Of a stretch of 64,000 nucleotides of DNA, positions 34,677 to 42,382 are shown in pieces; the stretch's first letter is position 1, and the number at the start of each line of letters is the position of its first letter. The DNA is from Aquabacter sp. L1I39 (GTDB lineage Bacteria > Pseudomonadota > Alphaproteobacteria > Rhizobiales > Xanthobacteraceae). The stretch covers positions 3,284,387-3,348,386 of the forward strand of contig NZ_CP072392.1 in NCBI RefSeq assembly GCF_017742835.1, written 5' to 3'. The translations under genes and the position numbers were made by a program. The notes under the pieces were generated by a model. That model did no database searches and was not told where the DNA came from. It was given only the letters and a program-made list of their open reading frames with translations.

Positions 34677-36290
34677 TTAGCGGGCATCCTCCAGGATCAG
34701 CCGCGCGCCCTGCTCGGCGATCATGGCGGTGGGGGTGTTGGTGTTGCCCGAGGTGATGGTGGGCATGATGGAGGCATCCACCACGCGCAGCCCCTCCACG
34801 CCGAACACGTTGAGCCGCGCATCCACCACCGCCATCGGATCGGAGGCGAGCCCCATCTTCGCCGTGCCCACGGGATGGAAGATGGTGGTGCCGATGTCGC
34901 CGGCCGCCTTGGCGAGCGCCGCGTCATCATCGCCCACGGCCGGGCCGGGCAGATATTCTTCGGGCTTGTAGGGCGCCAGCGCACTCTGGCGCATGAGGCG
35001 GCGGGTGACGCGGATGGCGTCGGCCGCCACCTGCCGGTCCTCGTTGGTGGAGAGATAATTGGGCGCGATGACCGGCGCCGCGTCGATTTCCGCCGAGGGG
35101 ATGCGCACCGTGCCGCGTGAGGTGGGCCGCAGGTTGCAGGCGGCCACCGTGATGGCGGGGAAGCGGTGCAGCGGCTCGCCGAACTTGTCTAGCGACAGCG
35201 GCTGGACGTGGAACTGGATATTGGCCCGCTCCTGGTGCGGGTCGGAGCGGGTGAAGATGCCCAGTTGCGACGGCGCCATGGTCAAGGGCCCGCGCCGGCG
35301 CAGGGCATAATCGAGCCCCATGAGGGCGCGGCGGGGCAGGGAATAATAGGTCTCGTTCAGGGTGCGGATGCCCTGGAGCTTGTAGATGGCCCGCTGCTGG
35401 AGATGGTCCTGGAGGTTGCGTCCCACCCCCGGCCGGTCGGCCTTCACCTCGATGCCCAGCGGCGCCAGCCACTCGCCCGGCCCGATGCCGGAGCGCTGCA
35501 TCACCTGCGGCGAGCCGATGGCGCCCGCGCACAGGATCACCTCGCCCTTGGTCCGCGCCTCCATCACCGCGCCATTGGCCCGGTAGCGCACGCCCACGGC
35601 CCGGCCGTTCTCGAGGATGAGGCGTTTGACTGTCACGCCGGTCTCAAGGCGCAGGTTCGGGCGGGACAAAGCGGGCTTCAGGAAGCCGCGCGCCGAGGAC
35701 CAGCGCCGGCCGCGCTTCTGGTTGACGTGGAAATAGCCCACGCCCTCATTGTCGCCGGTGTTGAAGTCCGGCACGGACCGGATGCCCAGTTCTCCCGCCG
35801 CTTGCGCCACCGCATCCAGCACCGCCCAGCTGATGCGCGGGGCTTCGATGCGCCAGCCGCCGCCCGCGCCGTGGATGTCGCTCGCGCCAAGGAAATGGTC
35901 CTCCAGGCGCTTGAAGGCGCCGAGCGCCTCGTCCCAGCCCCAGCCGGGCAGGCCCAGCTGGCGCCAATGGTCATAGTCCGCCGCCTGGCCGCGCATGGAG
36001 ATCATGGCATTGATGGCCGAGCAGCCGCCGATCACCTTGCCACGCGGATAGGCGAGCGAGCGGCCGTTGAGGCCGGCCTCCGCGACTGTGCGGAACATCC
36101 AGTCGGCGCGGGGATTGCCGATGGCGAAGAGATAGCCCACCGGGATGTGGAACCAGATCCAATTGTCATCGCCGCCGGCTTCCAGCAGCAGCACGCGGTG
36201 GCGCCCATCGGCGGAGAGGCGGTTGGCCATGATGCAGCCGGCCGTGCCGGCGCCCACCACGATATAGTCGAAATCCCCATCTGCCTGCAT
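34677..36290 (-). CDS. GMC-family FAD oxidoreductase (choline/alcohol dehydrogenase-like)
   Basis: 537-residue flavoprotein of the glucose-methanol-choline family. The FAD dinucleotide motif DYIVVGAGTAGCIMANRL is at the N-terminus, followed by the GMC signature PRGKVIGGCSAINAM (about 82-96) and the second signature GAIGSPQVMQRSGIG (about 255-270). The catalytic region ends with HPVGTAKMG and NTNTPTAMIAEQGA. Likely reaction is oxidation of a primary or polyol alcohol to aldehyde. The ATG at 36290 follows GGGAGGAATGCGG. It is divergent from a LysR gene, with a perfect palindrome between them. Confidence 0.88.
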   Translation of the reverse strand: MQADGDFDYIVVGAGTAGCIMANRLSADGRHRVLLLEAGGDDNWIWFHIPVGYLFAIGNPRADWMFRTVAEAGLNGRSLAYPRGKVIGGCSAINAMISMRGQAADYDHWRQLGLPGWGWDEALGAFKRLEDHFLGASDIHGAGGGWRIEAPRISWAVLDAVAQAAGELGIRSVPDFNTGDNEGVGYFHVNQKRGRRWSSARGFLKPALSRPNLRLETGVTVKRLILENGRAVGVRYRANGAVMEARTKGEVILCAGAIGSPQVMQRSGIGPGEWLAPLGIEVKADRPGVGRNLQDHLQQRAIYKLQGIRTLNETYYSLPRRALMGLDYALRRRGPLTMAPSQLGIFTRSDPHQERANIQFHVQPLSLDKFGEPLHRFPAITVAACNLRPTSRGTVRIPSAEIDAAPVIAPNYLSTNEDRQVAADAIRVTRRLMRQSALAPYKPEEYLPGPAVGDDDAALAKAAGDIGTTIFHPVGTAKMGLASDPMAVVDARLNVFGVEGLRVVDASIMPTITSGNTNTPTAMIAEQGARLILEDAR

Positions 36291-36402
36291 GCCGCATTCC
36301 TCCCGCGCGCCGTCGCCCCGGTTGCGCTTGGCCCCGGTTGCGCTTGAGGGTGAGGTGCCAGCCTGGAGTTCTGCATTCAAGGACGATAATCTCCGCACCG
36401 AT

Positions 36403-36416
36403 CTGCAAATTTGCAG
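36403..36416. promoter_or_regulatory. perfect 14-bp palindrome in GMC / LysR divergent promoter
   Basis: CTGCAAATTTGCAG reads identically on both strands and lies 12 bp before the LysR start, touching its ribosome binding site AGGA. It shares the core TGCAAA-Y-TTGCA arrangement with ATGCAAACTTGCAT at 38179-38192. A dimeric regulator bound here would repress the LysR gene and could control the GMC gene. Confidence 0.6.
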
Positions 36417-36427
36417 GAATGAGCCTC

Positions 36428-37348
36428 ATGGATTGGGACGACCTGCGCATCTTCCTCCATCTCGCGCGCACAGGGCGCATGTCGGGCGCGGGGCGGGCCT
36501 TGGGCATTGACGACACCACGGTGGGGCGGCGGGTGGCGCGGCTGGAGCAGGAGGTGGGCGCGCCGCTCGTGGCCCGCGCAGGCCGGCGTACCGTCATCAC
36601 CGAGCAGGGCCAGCGCCTCGCCCAGGCGGCGGAAGAGATGGAGGCGGTGGTCCTGCGCAAGATTTCCGGCCTCGGCGAGGACGAGATGCAGGTGGCCGGC
36701 CGGGTGCGCATCGGCGCGCCGGAGGGACTGGGGGTGGGCTATCTGGCCGCGCGCCTTGCGCGGCTGACCGCCACCAATCCGCGCCTGGATACGGAACTGG
36801 TGGCCCTGCCGCGCGCCTATTCCCTCGCAAGCCGCGAGGTGGACATCGCGCTGACCCTCGACCGCCCGCGCGCGGGTCAGTTGAGCGTGCGCAAGTTCAC
36901 CGATTACGGCCTGGGCCTTTATGGCACGCAGGCCTATTTCGCGACCCGCCCTTACCCCACCTGCGCGGCGGACCTGAAGGCCCATGTGATGGCGGGCTAT
37001 ATTCCCGACCTGCTCTTCACCAGCGCGCTCGATTTCTCGCTGCTGGCCGACCATGTGGAGGTCACACCCGCCGTGCGCTCCACCAGTGTGATGGCGCAGG
37101 TGAATGCGGTGGTGAGCGGCGCGGCGGTGGGCGTGCTGCCGCATTTCCTCGCCGCCGCCCATGCAGAACTGGTGCCGATCCTTCCGCAGGCGCTGCATTT
37201 CACCCGCAGCTATTGGATCTCGGTGCATGACGACCTGCGGCGGTTGAACCGCGTGCGGGCGGTCCTCGACGCGCTACAGGCGGCCGCGCGGGAGGACCGC
37301 GCGCTTTTCGCGGGGCGCCGGGCGGACGCTACAGATTGTTCAGCCTGA
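36428..37348 (+). CDS. LysR-family transcriptional regulator
   Basis: 306-residue regulator with the LysR helix-turn-helix (about 3-60, MDWDDLRIFLHLARTGRMSG start and a TTVGRRVARLEQEVGAPLVAR recognition region). An effector domain follows from about residue 88 (GRVRIGAPEGLGVGYLAARLARL). The start is the ATG at 36428, nine bases after AGGA; an ATG three codons upstream is possible. It is divergent from the GMC oxidoreductase, which is its likely target. Its 3' end overlaps the convergent GntR gene by 20 bp. Confidence 0.85.
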   Translation: MDWDDLRIFLHLARTGRMSGAGRALGIDDTTVGRRVARLEQEVGAPLVARAGRRTVITEQGQRLAQAAEEMEAVVLRKISGLGEDEMQVAGRVRIGAPEGLGVGYLAARLARLTATNPRLDTELVALPRAYSLASREVDIALTLDRPRAGQLSVRKFTDYGLGLYGTQAYFATRPYPTCAADLKAHVMAGYIPDLLFTSALDFSLLADHVEVTPAVRSTSVMAQVNAVVSGAAVGVLPHFLAAAHAELVPILPQALHFTRSYWISVHDDLRRLNRVRAVLDALQAAAREDRALFAGRRADATDCSA

Positions 37349-38084
37349 GCTGGCGCAGCAGGGGCACCAGTTCGTTCCGCGCGTGCCGTCGGTGCGCGCG
37401 CGCCGCGTGAGCCGCCGCTTCGGGATCGCCGGCCCGTATGGCCTGCGTGATCGCGCCATGGTCCTGCGCCGAGCGGGTGGGCAAAGGGCGCAAATGGAGG
37501 GTGAACAGGCGCGCCCGGTGGAGTTGGTCGGTCACCGTGCCCACCATGCGGCCGAGCCGCTCATTGCCGCTGGCCTGCGCCAGCGCATCGTGGAAGGCCT
37601 TGTCGGCGCGGGCCCAGGCGGGCCGGTCGGCGGCGGCGAGCGCGGCGTCCATGTCCGCCGTGTGGCGCTCCAGGAGCGCGGCGCTGGCGTGCCGCTCCGG
37701 CTCAGCCAGGCGTGCGAGGCGCTCCCCGGCGGCGCCTTCGAGGGCGATGATGACGTCGTAAATGTCCGCGATGTCGTCCGGCGACAGGCCCAGCACCAGG
37801 ATGCCCCGCTTGGGCAGGATGCGCACCAGCCCCTCCTCCTGGAGGCGCGCCATGGCCTCGTGGACGGGCGTGCGGCTCATGTCCAACTGGCGGGCGATTT
37901 CCACCTCGCCGGCCTGGTAGCCGGGCGGATAGGTGTTTTCGAGCACCGCGCGCTTGATGGCCTCATAGGCCTGGTCGGCCAGGTTGGGCTTTGCCACCGC
38001 AGCCGGCGCGCGCAGGCGCAAGGGCGCGCCGTTGGCGTCTTGGCCCCCGTCCTTCACCTGCGCCTCTGCCTCTGTGTCCGCCAT
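37329..38084 (-). CDS. GntR-family regulator, FCD type
   Basis: 251-residue regulator with a GntR winged helix (about 35-100, containing MSRTPVHEAMARLQEEGLVRILPKRG) and an FCD helical effector domain (about 110-245) with the helical RADKAFHDALAQASGNERL segment. The start is the ATG at 38084, seven bases after GGAA. It is divergent from the TctC-like binding protein and the tartrate-dehydrogenase-like gene, its probable targets. Overlapping palindromes between the divergent starts are candidate operators. Effector probably a hydroxy or dicarboxylic acid. Confidence 0.85.
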   Translation of the reverse strand: MADTEAEAQVKDGGQDANGAPLRLRAPAAVAKPNLADQAYEAIKRAVLENTYPPGYQAGEVEIARQLDMSRTPVHEAMARLQEEGLVRILPKRGILVLGLSPDDIADIYDVIIALEGAAGERLARLAEPERHASAALLERHTADMDAALAAADRPAWARADKAFHDALAQASGNERLGRMVGTVTDQLHRARLFTLHLRPLPTRSAQDHGAITQAIRAGDPEAAAHAARAHRRHARNELVPLLRQLRLNNL

Positions 38085-38178
38085 GGCCGTTCCGCGTTGC
38101 CCTAACCTTCCTTCTAGAGCGGCCTCCGCCCGAGCGAAAGCGTCGTCTCCCCCGCGCGCTTGACAGGTTTCATCATCG

Positions 38179-38196
38179 ATGCAAACTTGCATGCAA
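38179..38196. promoter_or_regulatory. overlapping palindromes in GntR / TctC divergent promoter
   Basis: ATGCAA-AC-TTGCAT (38179-38192, six-base perfect arms) overlaps TTGCATGCAA (38187-38196, perfect). They lie 24 bp before the GTG start of the TctC-like gene. The first shares 11 of 12 core bases with the palindrome before the LysR gene at 36403-36416, suggesting one regulator for both regions. Confidence 0.6.
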
Positions 38197-38219
38197 CAAA
38201 AAATTCATGGGAGGGACGG

Positions 38220-39191
38220 GTGCATTCAAGGCTTCTTGCGATGGCGGCCGCTGCTGTCTTTGGTCTTTTCGCGACAGAGGGGCACGCGCAGTCCCGCTAT
38301 CCGGAGCGGCCCATCACCATCGTCGTGCCCGCCGCCGCGGGCGGGCCGAGCGACACGGTGGCCCGCCTTGTCGCCCAGGCCATGACGCCGAGCCTCGGCC
38401 AGCAGATCGTGATCGAGAACAAAGGCGGCGCCGGCGGCTCGCTGGGCGCGGGCGACGTGGCGAAAGCGCCGCCCGATGGCTACACGCTGCTGCTCTACCA
38501 TATCGGGGTGGCCACCTTCGCTCCGCTCTATCCCAAGCTGCCCTACAAGCCGGAGGAATTCTCCTCCGTCGGTCTCGTCACCGAGGTGCCCATGGTGCTG
38601 GTGGGGCGGTCGGACCTGAAAGCCAACACCATGCCGGAGCTGCTGGCGCTGCTGAAGGACAAGGGCACCTCGCTCACCATCGGCACGGCCGGGGTGGGCT
38701 CGGTCTCCCATCTGTGCGCGCTGGTGCTCGCCAAGGAGACGGGCGCCAAGTTCGTGGACGTGCCCTATAAGGGCTCGGGCCCGGCCATGCTGGACCTGGT
38801 GGGTAAGCGCATCGACCTCATGTGCGACCAGACCACCAACACCGTGAACCAGATCAAGTCCGGCGACATCAAGGCCTTCGGTGTCACCACCCGCGCGCCC
38901 ATTGCCGCGCTTCCCAACGTGCCGACCCTCGACCAGAGCGGCCTCAAAGGCTTTGAAATCACCGCCTGGCATGCGCTCTGGGCGCCCAAGGGGACGCCGG
39001 AGGCGATCCGGCTGAAGCTGTCGGAGGCGCTGAAGACGGCGCTGAAGGACCCCACCGTCATCGACCGCATGGCCTCCCTCGGCACCGTCCCCGTGCCGGA
39101 CGCCCTCGCCACCCCGGCCGCCCTCGACCGGCAGTTCCGCGCGGAGATCGAGCGGCTCGGCAAGCTGCTGGCGGCTGTCGCCCCCAATTGA
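38220..39191 (+). CDS. TctC/Bug-family tripartite tricarboxylate-type binding protein, orphan
   Basis: 323-residue exported binding protein. A signal peptide (VHSRLLAMAAAAVFGLFATEGHAQ) is followed by the Bug-family start YPERPITIVVPAAAGGPSDTVARLVA and the DVPYKGSGPAMLDLVGKRIDLM mid-section. No TctA or TctB membrane genes are adjacent, as is common for the expanded Bug families. The GTG at 38220 follows GGGAGG by five bases. It is probably co-transcribed with the tartrate-dehydrogenase-like gene, so a hydroxydicarboxylate such as tartrate or malate is a plausible ligand. Confidence 0.85.
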   Translation: MHSRLLAMAAAAVFGLFATEGHAQSRYPERPITIVVPAAAGGPSDTVARLVAQAMTPSLGQQIVIENKGGAGGSLGAGDVAKAPPDGYTLLLYHIGVATFAPLYPKLPYKPEEFSSVGLVTEVPMVLVGRSDLKANTMPELLALLKDKGTSLTIGTAGVGSVSHLCALVLAKETGAKFVDVPYKGSGPAMLDLVGKRIDLMCDQTTNTVNQIKSGDIKAFGVTTRAPIAALPNVPTLDQSGLKGFEITAWHALWAPKGTPEAIRLKLSEALKTALKDPTVIDRMASLGTVPVPDALATPAALDRQFRAEIERLGKLLAAVAPN

Positions 39192-39239
39192 GTCTCTTCC
39201 CCATTGCAACCTGCGACCCGGATCGTTTCGGAGACCCTG

Positions 39240-40316
39240 ATGAAGACCTATAAGATTGCTGCCATTCCCGGCGACGGCATTGGCGGTGAGGTGATCTCAG
39301 CGGGCGTGGAGGTGCTCCACGCTTTGGCGGCGCGGGCGGGCACCTTCTCCTTCGCAGTGGATGAGTTCGACTGGGGCGGGGAATACTATAAGCGCCACGG
39401 CCGCATGATGCCGGAGAATGGCCGCGACCAGATCCGCGCCCACGATGCCATCCTGTTCGGCTCCGCCGGGCACCCGGACATTCCCGACCACATCACCTTG
39501 TGGGGCCTGCGCCTCGCCATCTGCCAGCCCTTCGACCAGTACGCCAACGTCCGCCCCACCCGCATCCTGCCCGGCATCACCTCGCCGCTGCGGGGCGTTG
39601 ACGCCGGGAGGCTCGACTGGGTGATCGTGCGGGAGAATTCGGAAGGCGAATATGCGGGCGTGGGCGGACGCGTGCACCAGGGTTCGCCGCTGGAGGCGGC
39701 CACCGACGTGTCCATGTTCACCCGCGCGGGCGTCGAGCGCATCCTGCGCTTTGCCTTCCGCCTCGCCCAGTCCCGGCCGCGCAAGCTGCTCACCGTGGTG
39801 ACCAAGTCCAACGCCCAGCGCCACGCCATGGTGATGTGGGACGAGATCGCCAACCAGGTGGCCGGTGAATTCCCGGATGTCACCTGGGACAAGATGCTGG
39901 TGGATGCCATGACCGTGCGCATGGTGATGAAGCCCGAAAGCCTCGACACCATCGTCGCCACCAATCTGCACGCCGACATCCTCTCCGACCTTGCCGCCGC
40001 GCTGGCCGGCTCGCTGGGCATCGCGCCCACGGCGAACCTCAATCCCGAGCGCGCCTTCCCTTCCATGTTCGAGCCCATTCACGGCTCGGCCTTCGACATC
40101 ACCGGCAAGGGCATCGCCAATCCGGTGGGCACCTTCTGGTCGGCGGTGATGATGCTGGAGCATCTGGGAGAGGCGGAGGCGGCCACGCGGCTGATGGCGG
40201 CCATCGAGCGCGTCACCGGCGATGCCCGTTTCCACACGCCCGATCTTGGCGGCACCGCCCGCACGGCGGATGTCACCGCCGCCGTCATCGACGCCATCGC
40301 AGGCGCCAACGCCTGA
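39240..40316 (+). CDS. tartrate / beta-isopropylmalate-type dehydrogenase
   Basis: 358-residue NAD-dependent beta-decarboxylating dehydrogenase. Family features include AAIPGDGIGGEVISAGVEVL, the substrate-binding arginines around RENSEGEYAGVGGR, and metal-binding aspartates in NLHADILSDLAAAL followed by SLGIAPTANLN. The sequence resembles tartrate dehydrogenase/decarboxylase and D-malate dehydrogenase more than LeuB. GGAG lies 6 bases before the ATG at 39240. With the TctC gene and a GntR regulator it suggests uptake and oxidation of tartrate or D-malate; which one cannot be told from the residues. Confidence 0.83.
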   Translation: MKTYKIAAIPGDGIGGEVISAGVEVLHALAARAGTFSFAVDEFDWGGEYYKRHGRMMPENGRDQIRAHDAILFGSAGHPDIPDHITLWGLRLAICQPFDQYANVRPTRILPGITSPLRGVDAGRLDWVIVRENSEGEYAGVGGRVHQGSPLEAATDVSMFTRAGVERILRFAFRLAQSRPRKLLTVVTKSNAQRHAMVMWDEIANQVAGEFPDVTWDKMLVDAMTVRMVMKPESLDTIVATNLHADILSDLAAALAGSLGIAPTANLNPERAFPSMFEPIHGSAFDITGKGIANPVGTFWSAVMMLEHLGEAEAATRLMAAIERVTGDARFHTPDLGGTARTADVTAAVIDAIAGANA

Positions 40317-40330
40317 CACGCCGGCGGGGG

Positions 40331-40370
40331 GCCTCGCGATCCACCTCCGGGCGGGTCGCGGGGCTTTTTT
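40331..40370 (+). terminator. intrinsic terminator after the tartrate-dehydrogenase-like gene
   Basis: Arms GCCTCGCGA (40331-40339) and TCGCGGGGC (40356-40364) pair over nine positions with one G-T wobble and are followed at once by six T residues. It ends the plus-strand transcript 15 bp after the stop codon and separates it from the DeoR operon. Confidence 0.8.
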
Positions 40371-40380
40371 GTGCGCTGGC

Positions 40381-40398
40381 GACATTCATTTGAATGTC
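40381..40398. promoter_or_regulatory. DeoR-type operator 1
   Basis: GACATTCA-TT-TGAATGTC is an 18-bp inverted repeat with perfect 8-bp arms, just after the terminator and 72 bp before the DeoR start. It shares TTCA-WW-TGAA with the second site at 40442-40465. E. coli GlpR, a DeoR relative, recognises similar TGTTCG-like arms. Confidence 0.65.
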
Positions 40399-40441
40399 AT
40401 CCAACTGACGTCTCACCTTCAATGACCATCCATAGGGTGCG

Positions 40442-40465
40442 CGCCATGTTCAAATGAACGTGGCG
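40442..40465. promoter_or_regulatory. DeoR-type operator 2, adjacent to the DeoR start
   Basis: Arms CGCCATGTTCA (40442-40452) and TGAACGTGGCG (40455-40465) pair at 10 of 11 positions around AA. It ends 5 bases before the start codon, so a bound repressor would block the operon's expression directly. The pair of sites suggests cooperative autorepression. Confidence 0.65.
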
Positions 40466-40469
40466 ATGG

Positions 40470-41276
40470 ATGGGTATGAACATAACGCCCCGGCAGCATG
40501 AAATTGTGGACCGGGCCAAGCGCGGCGGCTTCCTCAATATCGAGGAGCTGGCCGTTCTCTTTGGCGTCACGCCCCAGACCATCCGCCGGGACATCAACCT
40601 CCTGTGCGATGCCAATCTGCTGCGCCGTCGGCGCGGCGGAGCGGAGTATCTGGAGGCGCCGCGCGTCAACCTTCCTTACGAATCCCGCCGCATCATCCAC
40701 CCCGCCGCCAAGGAGGCCATCGGCGCCCATGTGGCCGGGCTCATCCCCAATGGCGCCTCGGTCTCCTTCGGCATCGGCACCACGCCGGAATTCGTCGCCC
40801 TGGCCATGCGCGGCCATGAGGACCTCACCGTCATCACCAACAATCTCAACGTCGCCATGGCGCTGAGTGGCCAGCCCTCCAACCGCATCGTGCTGCCGGG
40901 CGGGGCGGTGCGCCTGCCGGACCGGGATTTCCTTGGGCCGCAGGTGGAGGCCATGTATCGCGACTACCGCGTGGATTTCGGCATTTTCGGCGTCGCCGGC
41001 ATCGAGCCCGATGGCACGTTGCTGGATTTCGATCGGGCCGAGGTGCTCGCTCGCCAGGCCATGCGCGAGAGCTGCCGGCGCTCCATCTTGGTGGCTGATG
41101 TCAGCAAGCTCGGCCGCCCGGCTCCCGCGCGCGGCGGGCGGCTGGAGGAGGCGGACCTCCTGGTGCTGGACGCGCCGCCGCCGCCCGCCTTCGCGGCCCT
41201 GTTCGCGGAAGAGGGCATCCGCTCGCGCCTGCACATCGCCCAGACGGGCGCGGACGGCACGGGAGGAGCCGCATGA
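40470..41276 (+). CDS. DeoR/GlpR-family repressor
   Basis: 268-residue repressor with a DeoR helix-turn-helix (about 8-60, RQHEIVDRAKRGGFLNIEEL and VTPQTIRRDINLL) and a sugar-phosphate-isomerase-like effector domain. That domain is shown by VSFGIGTTPEFVA, VITNNLNVAMAL, FGVAGIEPDGTLLDFD and LVADVSKLGR. Such regulators sense phosphorylated sugars or polyols. Two starts (40470 and 40476) are possible. The stop overlaps the start of the ATPase gene (ATGA). It likely represses its own operon through the two dyads upstream. Confidence 0.88.
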   Translation: MGMNITPRQHEIVDRAKRGGFLNIEELAVLFGVTPQTIRRDINLLCDANLLRRRRGGAEYLEAPRVNLPYESRRIIHPAAKEAIGAHVAGLIPNGASVSFGIGTTPEFVALAMRGHEDLTVITNNLNVAMALSGQPSNRIVLPGGAVRLPDRDFLGPQVEAMYRDYRVDFGIFGVAGIEPDGTLLDFDRAEVLARQAMRESCRRSILVADVSKLGRPAPARGGRLEEADLLVLDAPPPPAFAALFAEEGIRSRLHIAQTGADGTGGAA

Positions 41277-42328
41277 TCCCGCTCGCCTCGCACGAGGACT
41301 TCGTGCGCCTCGACCACGTCACCCGCACCTTTCCCGGCGGCGGCGGAGTGGAGGATCTGTCCCTCAGCGTCCCGCGCGGCAGCTTCACCGTGCTGCTCGG
41401 CCCCTCCGGCTGCGGCAAGTCCACCACCTTGCGTCTCATCGCCGGCCTTGAAACGCCCGATCGCGGCCGGGTCGAGATCGGCGGTCGCGACGTGACCGCC
41501 TTGCCGCCGGCCGCGCGCGGGCTTTCGGTGGTGTTCCAGTCCTATGCGCTCTTTCCCCATCTCACCGTCGCCGAGAACATCGTCTTCGGCTTGAAAGTGC
41601 GGCGGGTGCCGCGCGCGGAGCGGGATCGCAAGCTGAAGGAGGCGCTTCACCTGACGGGCCTCGAAACCTATGAGGACCGCCGCCCCGCCGCCTTGTCCGG
41701 CGGCCAGAGGCAGCGCGTGGCGCTCGCCCGCGCCATCGTGGCCGATCATCCGCTGTGCCTGATGGACGAGCCGCTCTCCAACCTCGATGCCAAGCTCCGC
41801 CATGCCGTGCGCCAGGACATCCGCGCTTTGCAGCGGCGGCTCGGCATGACCGTGATCTATGTCACCCACGACCAGACCGAGGCCATGGGCATGGCCGACC
41901 AGGTGATCCTGCTGCGCAACGGGTGCATCGAGCAGCAGGGCACGCCGGCCGACCTCTACATGACGCCCGCGACCGCCTTTGCCGCCGGCTTTGTGGGCAC
42001 CCCGCCTATGGCGCTCATTCCAGCTCCCCGCCTGCTGCCGGACGTTGCCGCCGAACGGCATTTGATGGCGGGCGTGCGGGCGGAAGACCTGCGGGTGCGT
42101 CCTGCGGGCGAGGGACGCCTCGGCGCCCGCGTGACGGCGGCGGAATTCCTCGGCGCGGAGACCTTCCTCTACCTCACCCTGGAGGGCGGGGAGGAGATGG
42201 TCGCCCGCGTCCCCGGCCGCTTCGAGCCCGCAGCCGGGACCACGCTCTCCCTCGATTGGGAGCCGGGCGCGGTCCACGTCTTCGAGTGGGACAGCGGGCG
42301 CCGCGTGCCATCCCTCGCCCCGGCCTGA
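41273..42328 (+). CDS. ABC transporter ATP-binding protein, UgpC/MalK type
   Basis: 351-residue ATPase of the carbohydrate uptake class 1 family. Walker A GPSGCGKSTT (about 44-53), Q-loop VFQSYALFPHLTVAENI, signature LSGGQRQR, Walker B LCLMDEPLSNLDAKLR and switch VTHDQTEAMGMADQ are followed by a C-terminal regulatory TOBE region from about residue 240. The GMADQ continuation is common in UgpC/MalK proteins. It is translationally coupled to the DeoR gene and energises the importer encoded downstream. The C-terminal domain is somewhat short compared with MalK. Confidence 0.88.
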   Translation: MIPLASHEDFVRLDHVTRTFPGGGGVEDLSLSVPRGSFTVLLGPSGCGKSTTLRLIAGLETPDRGRVEIGGRDVTALPPAARGLSVVFQSYALFPHLTVAENIVFGLKVRRVPRAERDRKLKEALHLTGLETYEDRRPAALSGGQRQRVALARAIVADHPLCLMDEPLSNLDAKLRHAVRQDIRALQRRLGMTVIYVTHDQTEAMGMADQVILLRNGCIEQQGTPADLYMTPATAFAAGFVGTPPMALIPAPRLLPDVAAERHLMAGVRAEDLRVRPAGEGRLGARVTAAEFLGAETFLYLTLEGGEEMVARVPGRFEPAAGTTLSLDWEPGAVHVFEWDSGRRVPSLAPA

Positions 42329-42382
42329 GCCTTTCCCTTCACCCCCTGTACGCGTTCCTCCAACCCCCCGAAGGACACGAAC

